41,992 nucleotides of DNA from a virus. The notes beneath the pieces were generated by a model. The model was not told the DNA's origin, did no database searches, and was given only the letters and a program-made list of their open reading frames with translations. The position numbers were made by a program, and so were the translations under genes. The number at the start of each line of letters is the position of its first letter. The first letter of the stretch is position 1. Positions 23,601-30,975 of this stretch are shown here, piece by piece. The stretch lies in the IMG/VR virus record IMGVR_UViG_3300029892_000008, positions 1-41,992 of that record; one strand, given 5' to 3'.

Positions 23601-23627
23601 AAGAAAAGCCGGGCACTCGGCCCGGCT
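23601..23627 (-). terminator. minus-strand intrinsic terminator
   Basis: On the minus strand AGCCGGGC, loop CGAGT and GCCCGGCT form a perfect 8-bp stem followed by TTCTTT. Second of three successive terminator-like stems downstream of the mini-gene at 23,726. Confidence 0.65.
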
Positions 23628-23653
23628 CTCTCAACCTCTATACATCGGGGATT

Positions 23654-23721
23654 GAAACACCCCGGACTCATCAGCATGGGCATGACCCATGGACACCCCG
23701 GTTCTGAGTCCGGGGTGTTTC
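23654..23721 (-). terminator. long cruciform-like stem after the minus-strand mini-gene
   Basis: GAAACACCCCGGACTCA (23654-23670) and TGAGTCCGGGGTGTTTC (23705-23721) form a perfect 17-bp inverted repeat. The 34-base loop itself contains CATGGG-CATGA-CCCATG. It starts 4 bases beyond the stop of the minus-strand mini-gene and is followed on that strand by TTTC, so a terminator or RNA-stabilising role is likely. Confidence 0.6.
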
Positions 23722-23725
23722 GTCC

Positions 23726-23956
23726 TTAGCTGCCGATGCTCTGCATGCAGAGCTCGGCCATGGCCAGGAGCTCCCTGTAGTGGAGCTCCTGGTCGCAGGC
23801 AAAGCACCTGCGTGAATCGTCCCAGCTAATCTGTTCGATTAGCTCTCTATCGCCGCTGATGAGAGCTGCCCTCATCCGGTTAGCCCGGAGGCCATCATTG
23901 CCTCCGGCCAGCTGCATCATGCCGATTGTGTTTTCGATTGTTTTGAACATAATCAT
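23726..23956 (-). CDS. 76-residue ORF tiled with hairpins; protein or structured RNA
   Basis: ATG 23956 on the minus strand follows GGAGG by 6 bases; a longer in-frame ATG at 24010 lacks such a site. The product (MIMFKTIENTIGMMQLAGGN, RMRAALISGDRELIEQISWD, a CFAC pair, then HYRELLAMAELCMQSI) reads as a small helical protein of unknown family. The DNA is extraordinary: at least eight strong hairpins lie within 170 bases, several with 7-base loops (see the separate entry). The gene may therefore act through its RNA or be under tight structural constraint as well as coding. It is isolated from other genes and followed by three terminator-like stems. Confidence 0.5.
   Translation of the reverse strand: MIMFKTIENTIGMMQLAGGNDGLRANRMRAALISGDRELIEQISWDDSRRCFACDQELHYRELLAMAELCMQSIGS
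23738..23907. other. chain of eight hairpins within the minus-strand mini-gene
   Basis: In order: GCTCTGCATGCAGAGC (23738-23753); GGCCATGGCC (23756-23765); CCAGGAGCTCC with its complement, 7-base loop (23764-23792); CGCAGG/CCTGCG, 7-base loop (23794-23812); AGCTAATC/GATTAGCT, 5-base loop (23824-23844); AGCTCTC/GAGAGCT (23841-23867); GATGAG/CTCATC, 7-base loop (23858-23876); CCGGAGGC/GCCTCCGG, 7-base loop (23885-23907). All arms are perfect. Confidence 0.85.
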
Positions 23957-24015
23957 GGGATACCTCCAAGTTTCAACCACCGACACTGATCCCTTGGTGT
24001 CCATGGTCACGTTTT

Positions 24016-24041
24016 ACCCCTGATAACCGTGAGTCAGGGGT
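24016..24041. promoter_or_regulatory. isolated hairpin upstream of the mini-gene
   Basis: ACCCCTGA and TCAGGGGT are perfect 8-bp arms around a 10-base loop. The hairpin lies 60 bases upstream of the ATG at 23956, in the probable leader of the minus-strand mini-gene. No T run follows on either strand. Confidence 0.5.
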
Positions 24042-24095
24042 GATTCACAAGTTTATTTTCAAAGATTCTCGGACCACCACTTCTGGTTGCCCTTT

Positions 24096-24156
24096 TTATT
24101 AAACTTAATAAGAATATCGGCAAAGTCAAATAGAATCTTAATAAAATTATTAAGAT
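24096..24156. promoter_or_regulatory. two AT-rich palindromes, possible operator pair
   Basis: TTATTAA-AC-TTAATAA (24096-24111) and ATCTTAATAA-AA-TTATTAAGAT (24135-24156) are perfect palindromes about 42 bp apart between centres. Their arms are reverse complements of each other. A related TTATTAAA lies at 23207. They sit between the divergent mini-gene and terminase unit and could bind a regulator. Confidence 0.4.
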
Positions 24157-24165
24157 ATTTACAAT

Positions 24166-24321
24166 TTGCCTCCGAAATATCGTAGTTTTCGCTGGTATGC
24201 CACCCAGGACAGCATTAGAGAGGTAAGAGGCGATGGAGAATGGCTGCCAGAGCCACTTTGCGAGGAAAAGGCCGTTTTTGTGAAGGCTTTAGGTGAAAAT
24301 AGCCGGCGTTTTGTGATATAA
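24166..24321 (+). CDS. 51-residue ORF directly before the small terminase
   Basis: A frame opened by TTG 24166 ends at TAA 24319-24321, two bases before the earliest start of the terminase gene. The product (MPPKYRSFRWYATQDSIREV, GDGEWLPEPLCEEKAVF, ENSRRFVI) has normal protein composition. There is no clear ribosome site, and an in-frame stop lies just upstream at 24151-24153. It may be a small phage gene, or the surviving tail of a longer lost one. Confidence 0.4.
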   Translation: MPPKYRSFRWYATQDSIREVRGDGEWLPEPLCEEKAVFVKALGENSRRFVI

Positions 24322-24322
24322 T
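24315..24322 (+). promoter_or_regulatory. extended -10 element at the small terminase start
   Basis: TGATATAAT (24314-24322) is an extended -10 box lying immediately before the terminase start codons GTG 24323 and ATG 24329. A transcript from it would begin about at the ATG, which has no Shine-Dalgarno site, so the message could be leaderless. No good -35 is present (TGAAAA at 24294). Confidence 0.35.
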
Positions 24323-24328
24323 GTGAAA

Positions 24329-24901
24329 ATGAAGCCGCCAAAAAACCCGGAAACCCGCGCCCTGATTGAAAGGTTAAATATATATTTGCGTGACAATCCA
24401 ACATGCAGATTGGTCGATGCCGCCGCGCTGCTTGGTGTAAAAGGTTCCAGAATCAGGAAGTGGAAACAATTCGGCTGGATAGAACACACTACGCCGTTCG
24501 TCGCAAGGCAGCAGCAGGCGCAAGCTGTCGCGGCCGGCAAACAACCACTACCGCGACCAATGAAACAAAAACGAGTAAGAACACCTGTCGGGGTAGTGGC
24601 TCCCCCTCCTGAGTCGTCAGAGGATGAACCAGAACCAGACAGTATAGAAGCTCTTATCAAACGTGGCCGAGGCTTAAAAATCTCAGAGATCCGCGCCATG
24701 ATTAAAGCATACCTGATGACGCAAGTGCATGACGCAAAGGCCGTGAGCAACTACGCCGCTGGCCTGCGTGCCTTGTCTGGCGTTCAAGACGTCGAGCTTG
24801 AGGATATTTACGAGTCTGAGCAGATGATGAAGATCTACGTTCCAGAAGAGGACGCGATCCGCAAGAAAGACGTGCTTGAGGTCGATCGGATTGAATACTG
24901 A
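24329..24901 (+). CDS. small terminase subunit candidate
   Basis: The 190-residue protein starts at ATG 24329 (GTG 24323 would add two residues). The N-terminal part carries a helix-turn-helix (CRLVDAAALLGVKGSRIRKW), the middle is a Pro/Gln/Glu-rich linker, and the C-terminal half is helical (IEALIKRGRGLKISEIRAM, AVSNYAAGLRALSGVQD) with an acidic tail. This domain layout and its place directly before the large terminase fit TerS, the ring that selects phage DNA for packaging. No exact family is recognised. Confidence 0.65.
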   Translation: MKPPKNPETRALIERLNIYLRDNPTCRLVDAAALLGVKGSRIRKWKQFGWIEHTTPFVARQQQAQAVAAGKQPLPRPMKQKRVRTPVGVVAPPPESSEDEPEPDSIEALIKRGRGLKISEIRAMIKAYLMTQVHDAKAVSNYAAGLRALSGVQDVELEDIYESEQMMKIYVPEEDAIRKKDVLEVDRIEY

Positions 24902-26258
24902 CGCGATCATCAACGAGTGGCGGCCGCACAAACGACAAGAGACATTCCTGCGTTCGCCTGCGCGTGAGATTCTTTTCGGCGGTGCCCGTGGTGGTGGCAA
25001 GACTGACGCCGGGATCATCTGGGTTGCTAAGCCGGCCATTCATGGTAAGCACCGCAAGTTTCGTGGCCTTGTGCTAAGAGAGACGGCCGAGTCACTGTCT
25101 GACTGGATAGACCGGGCGCGTGACATATACGAGAAGACGGGAGGCCGCTTGGTGTCTACGCCTACGCCCAGGTTTATATGGCCATGGGGTGCGAAGATCT
25201 TCACGGGACACCTTAAAGACGTTCGCTCGATCCGCAAATACCTTGGGAGAGAGTTCCAGCGCATACTGATTGAAGAGCTGACAAGCATTGCCGACAAGGA
25301 TCTGTATGATAAGTTGCTTGGCTCTTGCCGTTCGACCGTGAAGGACTTGGAGGCACGCATAGCCAGCACGACCAATCCCGGCGGTCCCGGTCACTATTGG
25401 GTGAAGAAACGGTTTGTTGATCCAGCCCCGCCAAACGTGATCTTTCGCGAGAAGGGCAGCAGCCTGACTCGGCAGTTCATACCGTCGCTTGTGACAGATA
25501 ACCCGACGTTGTGCGACAATGACCCGCAGTATATCGAGTATCTGGACAGCCTGCCAGAGAAGCTGCATAAGGCGTGGCGCATGGGTGACTGGTCTGTGTT
25601 GGAGGGTTCATACTTCACCGAGTTCGGCAGGACTACGCATGTGTGCAAGCCGTTCGATGTGCCTGACACGTGGGCGCGTTATATAGCGATGGACTGGGGT
25701 TTCTATCCAGACCCGTGTGTCTGTCTATGGTTTGCCGTGTCTCCAGACAGCCGCCGCAAGGAAGTGTTATACCGTGAACGTCATTGGACAAGGACAATCC
25801 CTGAAGACGTAGCGAAGGATATCAGATATATTAGCCGTGATGAAAAGATTGTCATGGCCGTGGCTGACCCGTCTATGTGGGCGAGCAAGTCAGGCCCTAG
25901 TGACGCTGAGAAGATGGCCTATGAAGGTCTGCCACTGATACCTGCCGACAATAGCCGGGTTCAGGGCTGGACAAGGCTTCACGAAATGTTCAAGTTACGC
26001 AAGATAAACGATCAGGGGGACACCGCCCCGACGTTGAAGATCTTCAATACGTGTGTGAAGTCGATAGAGTCGATTGAGATTTGCCAGCACGACGAGCGCA
26101 ACCCAATGGATGTTGCAGACAACAAGCTAGACCATTGGGCGGATTGCATTAGATATTATGGCATGTCACGGTCAAGCCGTGGTAAGATTAAGGACAAGAT
26201 ACCTGACATTTTCAGTTTGAAGGCTATGCGGTATCGTAAGTCGATGCAGGAGGCGTAA
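24891..26258 (+). CDS. terminase large subunit
   Basis: The 455-residue packaging motor has Walker A FGGARGGGKTDAG (K37), a Walker B-like RILIEELTSI with the catalytic glutamate, and an RNase H-like nuclease domain with IAMDWGFYPD, AVADPSMWAS and the C-terminal KLDHWADCIRYYGM. I chose TTG 24891 because GAGG lies 9 bases upstream; TTG 24876 is an alternative. It overlaps the small terminase stop by 11 bases. It cuts concatemeric DNA and pumps it into the prohead. Confidence 0.92.
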   Translation: MNTDAIINEWRPHKRQETFLRSPAREILFGGARGGGKTDAGIIWVAKPAIHGKHRKFRGLVLRETAESLSDWIDRARDIYEKTGGRLVSTPTPRFIWPWGAKIFTGHLKDVRSIRKYLGREFQRILIEELTSIADKDLYDKLLGSCRSTVKDLEARIASTTNPGGPGHYWVKKRFVDPAPPNVIFREKGSSLTRQFIPSLVTDNPTLCDNDPQYIEYLDSLPEKLHKAWRMGDWSVLEGSYFTEFGRTTHVCKPFDVPDTWARYIAMDWGFYPDPCVCLWFAVSPDSRRKEVLYRERHWTRTIPEDVAKDIRYISRDEKIVMAVADPSMWASKSGPSDAEKMAYEGLPLIPADNSRVQGWTRLHEMFKLRKINDQGDTAPTLKIFNTCVKSIESIEICQHDERNPMDVADNKLDHWADCIRYYGMSRSSRGKIKDKIPDIFSLKAMRYRKSMQEA

Positions 26259-26263
26259 GCGCT

Positions 26264-28051
26264 ATGGTTGAGAGTTTACATCAGGTTCCGGTAGGCGGTC
26301 CTCAGAGTGATTACGATGGCGGCCAGTTATCGGACGTGAAGAAATACCAGGGTTGGATCAAGGCGGCCGAAGGTCCGAAAAAGCAGAAGTATAACAAGTG
26401 GGCGAAAGCTGGAGCCAGAGCTTACGGCGAGAACGACGACACGCCAGACGGCGAGTTTATCGACGCTCAGATGCAGGGCAGCAAGGACTCTATATTCAAG
26501 TATAAAGTGAATTTCCTTCGCCAGCCGATTGAGCGCCAGATAGCGCAGTGTTATGCGAGGAACCCGAAGTTTGTAGCGAAGCCGACACAGCCGATATGGG
26601 CTGATGCCGAGCCGGTTCGGCAGATAGACCCGTTTACTGGCGTGCCAGTCATGGTTCCGCAGATAGACCCGATGACTGGTATGCCGGTTCAGCAGGACAT
26701 ATCCGAACAGGTTTGTGACGTTGTTGAAAGCCTGATGGAAGTTGAAATGGCCGCCACTGATTTTAAGGCAGAGGCGAAGGCTTGCGCCAGAGAGGCCCAC
26801 CATGCTCCAGCCAGCATTATGCAGGTTGGTTATGAGTTTAACGTCGATAGCGGCAAGGATATGATTTACTTCAGGCGCAGGCCGTTCAAGAGCTTCATTG
26901 TTGATCCGTGTGCTGAGATTTATGACGGCGTGGTAAGGCGCTGTCGGTATATGGGGCTGAAATGGGAGCTGACTAAGGCCGAGGCTGAGTCTCTTGATTT
27001 GTCGTGGGAGGCGCTGACATACAGTGATAAGAATTACTCAGGCGGCGACGATCCAGAGTCGCAGAAAGCCTGTGTATATCACATCTGGGACAGGCAGTCT
27101 GGGGTTGTGGTCTGGGTTCCAGAGTTCGGCATGGCTTATGCGAAAGACCCGCAGCCGTGGCCGTGGAAAATTAAAGGGTTCCCGTTTGTCATATTGAAAT
27201 TTGTTGAAGATACAGATTGCCAGTTCTCGAAACCTCTTATACTCGAAGCTATAGGGATGCAGGAAGAGCTGGAAATACAGCGCGAAGAGATCGCGGCTTC
27301 GACGACTTTTGCGAGGCCGTTTACGATTTATGATCCAAAGATCATCGACGAAGAGAAGATGACTCAGATTTCACGCAGGGGCAAGGGCGCGAATATCCCG
27401 GTAGAGGGATTGATTGGGATGCCTAATCCGCCGATACGCAGGGAGTCTACTGATGGACTGACTCAGGAATATTACAACCATTACGAGCGCAACAGGTCTG
27501 AGCTGGTAGAAATCCTTGGCACGTCTGCCAATGAGGCGTTAAGGACTACCAAGGCAACTGCTGCCGAGTCTGAGATCGTAGATCGTAACGCTGGTAATGC
27601 GACGAGCGCAAAGATAGATATTCTGACTGACTTCATGAATAGATGCATGCAACTGGCTGTTGATATTATGAAGGACGCTTACGATACCGAGCGTGTAACA
27701 CAGGTTGTCGGCAGAGACAATACAAAGTATTGGGTAAAATGGATCGGCAACCAGATTCTTAAAGATATCAGCATCAGCGTTGAAACTGGATCGACCGAGC
27801 GCGAGGACTCAGCATATAATCGCCAGATCAGCTTGAACATGCTCGAAGTTATGAAGGGTGTTCCCGGCATGGATATTGTTAAGCTGGCAACTGAAGTCTT
27901 GAAGGAACATGGCAAGCGCAACGCTGACCAGTATCGTCTTGACATGATGATGCCACAACCCCAGATGGGCGGCGCTGGCGTTGGAGCTGGCGTAACTACT
28001 GGAGCTAATCCGATGCAAGGTGTTCAGCAGCAGATGAATCCGATGGTGTGA
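26264..28051 (+). CDS. portal protein
   Basis: The 595-residue protein follows the terminase by 5 bases with GGAGG upstream. Portal-type signs are the N-terminal KYQGWIKAAEGPKKQKYNKW region, NFLRQPIERQIAQCYARNPK, CAREAHHAPASIMQVGYEF, YFRRRPFKSFIVDP, FPFVILKFVEDTD and the long helix NRSELVEILGTSANEALRTT. The C-terminus is Q/M/G rich. It resembles P22-like podoviral portals. It forms the dodecameric ring through which DNA enters and leaves. A tandem hairpin repeat begins at its stop codon. Confidence 0.85.
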   Translation: MVESLHQVPVGGPQSDYDGGQLSDVKKYQGWIKAAEGPKKQKYNKWAKAGARAYGENDDTPDGEFIDAQMQGSKDSIFKYKVNFLRQPIERQIAQCYARNPKFVAKPTQPIWADAEPVRQIDPFTGVPVMVPQIDPMTGMPVQQDISEQVCDVVESLMEVEMAATDFKAEAKACAREAHHAPASIMQVGYEFNVDSGKDMIYFRRRPFKSFIVDPCAEIYDGVVRRCRYMGLKWELTKAEAESLDLSWEALTYSDKNYSGGDDPESQKACVYHIWDRQSGVVVWVPEFGMAYAKDPQPWPWKIKGFPFVILKFVEDTDCQFSKPLILEAIGMQEELEIQREEIAASTTFARPFTIYDPKIIDEEKMTQISRRGKGANIPVEGLIGMPNPPIRRESTDGLTQEYYNHYERNRSELVEILGTSANEALRTTKATAAESEIVDRNAGNATSAKIDILTDFMNRCMQLAVDIMKDAYDTERVTQVVGRDNTKYWVKWIGNQILKDISISVETGSTEREDSAYNRQISLNMLEVMKGVPGMDIVKLATEVLKEHGKRNADQYRLDMMMPQPQMGGAGVGAGVTTGANPMQGVQQQMNPMV

Positions 28052-28133
28052 TAAAAAAATGACCCCTGCAAAAATACAGGGGCTACATTAAATGGATAAA
28101 AAAATGACCCCTGCAAAAATACAGGGGCTACAT
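28050..28133. repeat. tandem duplication of a 39-bp hairpin unit after the portal gene
   Basis: Two identical 39-bp units (28050-28088 and 28095-28133), 45 bp apart, each contain A7, then CCCCTG, loop CAAAAATA and CAGGGG. Read on the minus strand each is an intrinsic terminator (stem then T7). On the plus strand they are hairpins between the portal and the zinc-ribbon/scaffold genes and could serve as processing sites. The first unit starts within the portal stop. Confidence 0.9.
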
Positions 28134-28190
28134 GTGAGAGGATCTTTTGAGAGGATATGGTAAAGATAAGCTACAAGGAGACCGATGTCA

Positions 28191-28475
28191 ATGCCTATTT
28201 TTGATTACAGGTGCGATGAATGTAAGAAAGTTGTTGAAGAGTTTGTCAAAAGGCATGATGATATTGTAGTATGTGAAGAGTGCGGAAACGCAATGACAAA
28301 GTTACTGGCTCCATTTCGGTTCCAATTCGAGACTGGCAATTTTTTTGAGCCGTATGTTGACACCGACATACATCCAGAAGGAAAGCCTATTAAGATAGGA
28401 TCGAAAGAAGAGTTTTTCACTCAATGCCGAAAACACGGTAGAGGGTGGCGTAAAATTTCTGATAGAATGAGGTAA
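28191..28475 (+). CDS. FmdB-type zinc-ribbon protein
   Basis: The 94-residue protein begins MPIFDYRCDECKKVVEEF and has a second CEECG, the CxxC-CxxC ribbon of the FmdB/zf-Ribbon_8 family; the C-terminal half is unrelated (TDIHPEGKPIKIGSKEEF). I prefer ATG 28191, 10 bases after AAGGAG and matching family starts, over ATG 28185. Such ribbons often sit between portal and scaffold in phages, and their role there is unknown. Confidence 0.7.
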   Translation: MPIFDYRCDECKKVVEEFVKRHDDIVVCEECGNAMTKLLAPFRFQFETGNFFEPYVDTDIHPEGKPIKIGSKEEFFTQCRKHGRGWRKISDRMR

Positions 28476-28477
28476 AG

Positions 28478-29383
28478 ATGACAATCCAGACTATTGATGA
28501 AATTGTAGCCGCTTGTTTCGACGAGGCCGGTGTAAAAGACGGGGACGAAGGAACTTATAACCCGCACGACTACACAAAGCCGCTCGATGCAGCAGACGCA
28601 AACGAAGGTTCTGGGGAACAAGACGAAAATGGTAAAGAGGCCAGCGATAGACAGCCAGCAGGCAATAAGTCGCAGGAAAGACTTTACGCCGGGAAGTTCA
28701 AAACCCCGGAAGAAATGGAATCGGCGTTTCTCGAATTAAACAAAACGCCTGAGCCGGAGAAGAAGGAAGAGTCTATACCTGATCTTACTAGAGACGAGTT
28801 AACTACTCTCTCTGAAAATGACGGAATGGACAAGACTTCTTACACGGTAGAGTATCTTCGCAAGAAGATGTCCGAGCGCGACCTATCAGACTTTGAGTTG
28901 GAGAAACTCAGAGAGCTGGACGGGAAGGAAGATCTTTACGGTCAGTATGTCGCGGCCAAGACCGAGCGTCAGATAATGACGAAGTTGAAGCCGGTTATAG
29001 ATACTGTCAGCGAAGAATCTCAGCGCAAAGCTCAGGAAGCGATTTTCGAGAGAGAGCGAACAATCAACGACTCGAACAAAGACGAGTTCGGAGAAGAGTT
29101 ACAGAGTCTCAACAAGAAGGTGTCAGACCCGAAGTTTATTGAAGAGGTCTTGTCTCAATCGCCGATCAGGAATGTCATTCTTAACGAATGGGATAAAGGC
29201 TCCAAGGCGATGAGTCATAAGCTGTTGCTCAGGGAAACCAAGTATTACATTGAGCAACAGAGATCTAAGAAGATAAACAAGTCGGTTCAGGCAGATGTCG
29301 GAGGCGGTGCCGAACAGAGAAGAACAGAGAGTGCTTCAACAATAGATGAGGCGTTCGAGGCGGCAGAGCGGGAATTTCATTAA
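28478..29383 (+). CDS. scaffolding protein
   Basis: The 301-residue protein is acidic and helical, with an N-terminal disordered part, the typical scaffold phrase YAGKFKTPEEMESAFLELNK near 70-90, long charged helices (MSERDLSDFELEKLRELDGK) and a basic segment before the end (IEQQRSKKINKSV). It sits directly before the capsid gene. Scaffolds guide procapsid assembly and are released or cleaved before packaging. No protease domain is seen. Confidence 0.75.
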   Translation: MTIQTIDEIVAACFDEAGVKDGDEGTYNPHDYTKPLDAADANEGSGEQDENGKEASDRQPAGNKSQERLYAGKFKTPEEMESAFLELNKTPEPEKKEESIPDLTRDELTTLSENDGMDKTSYTVEYLRKKMSERDLSDFELEKLRELDGKEDLYGQYVAAKTERQIMTKLKPVIDTVSEESQRKAQEAIFERERTINDSNKDEFGEELQSLNKKVSDPKFIEEVLSQSPIRNVILNEWDKGSKAMSHKLLLRETKYYIEQQRSKKINKSVQADVGGGAEQRRTESASTIDEAFEAAEREFH

Positions 29384-29397
29384 TAGGAGTTTAAGCT

Positions 29398-30378
29398 ATG
29401 GCTTTCGATCTATTACCACTGTTTAATTCAACGTTTGAGAAGTATCTTCGCGGCGGGTTCGTTGATAACGTATCTGCTCGCGTTCCTCTTTTCAACTGGC
29501 TCAGAAAATCTGGCGCTATGGCCGGATGGGATGGCACTGGCAAGTACATGTATGAAGAAGTAATGACTGAGCTTCCTGACTACTTGCAGGCCCTTGGCGA
29601 ATACGAGCAGATCAGTCTTAAACCGGCTTCCGGTCTTGAGAATGTTCGCTTCAATCCGAAGGAAATCGTATTCCCGATTACAATCACGTTCCGCGAAATG
29701 GATGCCAACAAGGGCAAGGAACGCGCAGTAGACCTTATCAAGTCCAAGATGAAGCAGGCTGAGCTTGCGTTCGCTGAAGGTCTTGAAACAATGTTGTTCG
29801 GCGACGGCACCGATCAGGCTGGTAAAGTTATGCTTGGCCTCGAAGCAATCATGCCCGATAACAACACTTCAGGAACTCTGGGCGGCTATGACCGTTCGAC
29901 AAATACCTGGATCAGATGTCCATCTGTCTCTGGCGCGAAAACTACTCTGGCTTTCGATAACCTCAGAGCCAAGATGACCAACATCAAAAACACCTGCACA
30001 CGCGGTTCTATCAAGCCTGATATTTATATCACTGACCAGACCGTATATGAAGGTTACGAGTCTCTGGCATTCGGCAAATATACTCCGACCGACAAGTCTG
30101 GCGCTGCTGATCTTGGTTTTTCAGGCGATCTCGTTTTTGCCGGAAAACCGGTTGTATTTGCAGACAAAATCGGCGCTGGCAGGATGTATGCCCTCAGCAA
30201 AGATTGCTTGAAGCTGAGAGTTCGCGGCCTGAAAAAATCAGACGACTCTCCGTTCACCATTGAAGGCCCGTTCAACATGATGCCTCATCAGAGAGCGTAT
30301 GCCTGGGTTATTACCGTAACCGGTGCTCTGACTGCCAATATGTTCAGACAGCTTGGCAAGATCCACAGCATCTCCTGA
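29398..30378 (+). CDS. major capsid protein
   Basis: The 326-residue protein starts after TAGGAG with a good spacing. It shows capsid-type signs: an N-terminal AFDLLPLFNSTFEKYLRGG, the VSARVPLFNWLRKSG arm region, the VFPITITFREMDANKGKE strand, a helix VDLIKSKMKQAELAFAEGLE, then a short GDGTDQAGKVMLGLEAIM and a C-terminal beta part (GPFNMMPHQRAYAWVITVTG). Gene order after the scaffold and the moderate length agree. It builds the icosahedral shell, presumably with the HK97 fold. Confidence 0.82.
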   Translation: MAFDLLPLFNSTFEKYLRGGFVDNVSARVPLFNWLRKSGAMAGWDGTGKYMYEEVMTELPDYLQALGEYEQISLKPASGLENVRFNPKEIVFPITITFREMDANKGKERAVDLIKSKMKQAELAFAEGLETMLFGDGTDQAGKVMLGLEAIMPDNNTSGTLGGYDRSTNTWIRCPSVSGAKTTLAFDNLRAKMTNIKNTCTRGSIKPDIYITDQTVYEGYESLAFGKYTPTDKSGAADLGFSGDLVFAGKPVVFADKIGAGRMYALSKDCLKLRVRGLKKSDDSPFTIEGPFNMMPHQRAYAWVITVTGALTANMFRQLGKIHSIS

Positions 30379-30385
30379 TCCAGTT

Positions 30386-30412
30386 GCCGGGGGCAGTGGT
30401 CCTGCCCTCGGT
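30386..30412 (+). promoter_or_regulatory. strong hairpin after the capsid gene
   Basis: CCGGGGGCAG (30387-30396), loop TGGTC and CTGCCCTCGG (30402-30411) pair over 10 bp with one G-T. A T6 follows only after 14 bases. It may partly end or stabilise the capsid transcript before the decoration gene. Confidence 0.55.
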
Positions 30413-30444
30413 TCTTCCAATAATTTTTTACAAGGAGTTTTTTC

Positions 30445-30939
30445 ATGCCAGCAGGTATTATTTCAAAAGTGCATCTTGGCGTTCCTATAGTTGAAGCAGA
30501 CGGCAGAATGGTTATTTACGCATACGCTCACGCAGCTCTTACTGCTTTTCAGCCGTATGCTGTTCATCCTTCATATAACACATCAGATCTCGATGGCGAC
30601 GGTTCTAACGACAATGACGGGAAAGCGGTAACGGCAGCTCCGGCAACTCTTGCCGCTCTTCACTACGTTGGTATTCCTCAGAAAGCCTATGCCTCTGGCG
30701 AAGTTGCCAAATTGATAATCGGCGGAGCCTGTCAGGCAAAACTGGCAGCGGAAGCTGTTGTCGCTGGCGACTATCTTGAAGTCCTTAACGCTGGAACTAC
30801 TTTTGTGGTAGACGGCATTTCTGGAGCAACAACCAGAAGCACGAAGAGTATTGCTATGGCGTGCGAGCCGAACTCATCGGCAGCAGGCACTTTCAATGTT
30901 CAGATGCTTGGTATCCCTGGTATCGTATCGGCTTCGTAA
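30445..30939 (+). CDS. capsid decoration or head protein with Ca-binding-like loop
   Basis: The 164-residue protein follows AAGGAG. It is beta-rich (VHLGVPIVEADGRMVIYAYA; EVAKLIIGGACQAKLAAEAV; GDYLEVLNAGTTFVVDG), as in small decoration proteins that follow capsid genes. Residues 48-58, DLDGDGSNDND, match a calcium-binding loop of the thrombospondin-3/dockerin/EF-hand kind. It would bind the outside of the shell and stiffen it. It lies between two strong intergenic hairpins. Confidence 0.6.
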   Translation: MPAGIISKVHLGVPIVEADGRMVIYAYAHAALTAFQPYAVHPSYNTSDLDGDGSNDNDGKAVTAAPATLAALHYVGIPQKAYASGEVAKLIIGGACQAKLAAEAVVAGDYLEVLNAGTTFVVDGISGATTRSTKSIAMACEPNSSAAGTFNVQMLGIPGIVSAS

Positions 30940-30945
30940 CGAATT

Positions 30946-30975
30946 ACTGGCCGGGGGTTAGTTCTCCCGGCCAGT
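30946..30975 (+). promoter_or_regulatory. strong hairpin after the decoration gene
   Basis: ACTGGCCGGG (30946-30955) and CCCGGCCAGT (30966-30975) are perfect 10-bp arms around a 10-base loop. There is no T run, so this is more likely an mRNA end-stabilising or processing stem than a full terminator. Confidence 0.6.

Larger units (their letters stand above)
23006..23659. repeat. 18-bp perfect inverted repeat bounding the non-coding region
   Basis: TGTTTCAATCCCCGATGT at 23006-23023 is repeated in reverse complement at 23642-23659. The left copy covers the last codons and stop of the 99-residue gene. The right copy overlaps a 17-bp terminator-like stem. The pair encloses the origin-like array. 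Confidence 0.9.

Noticed and set aside
23006-23659. CRISPR array, because one arm ends in ATTGAAAC and the other begins with GTTTCAAT
   Set aside because: Only two copies exist, in opposite orientation and more than 600 bp apart, with no regular spacers and no cas gene.
23522-23725. tRNA gene cluster in the hairpin-rich region
   Set aside because: The stems do not assemble into a cloverleaf with acceptor, D and T arms; no T-loop consensus was found.
24289-24750. 153-codon minus-strand frame opposite the small terminase
   Set aside because: Antisense shadow without start signals; cysteine-rich low-quality composition.
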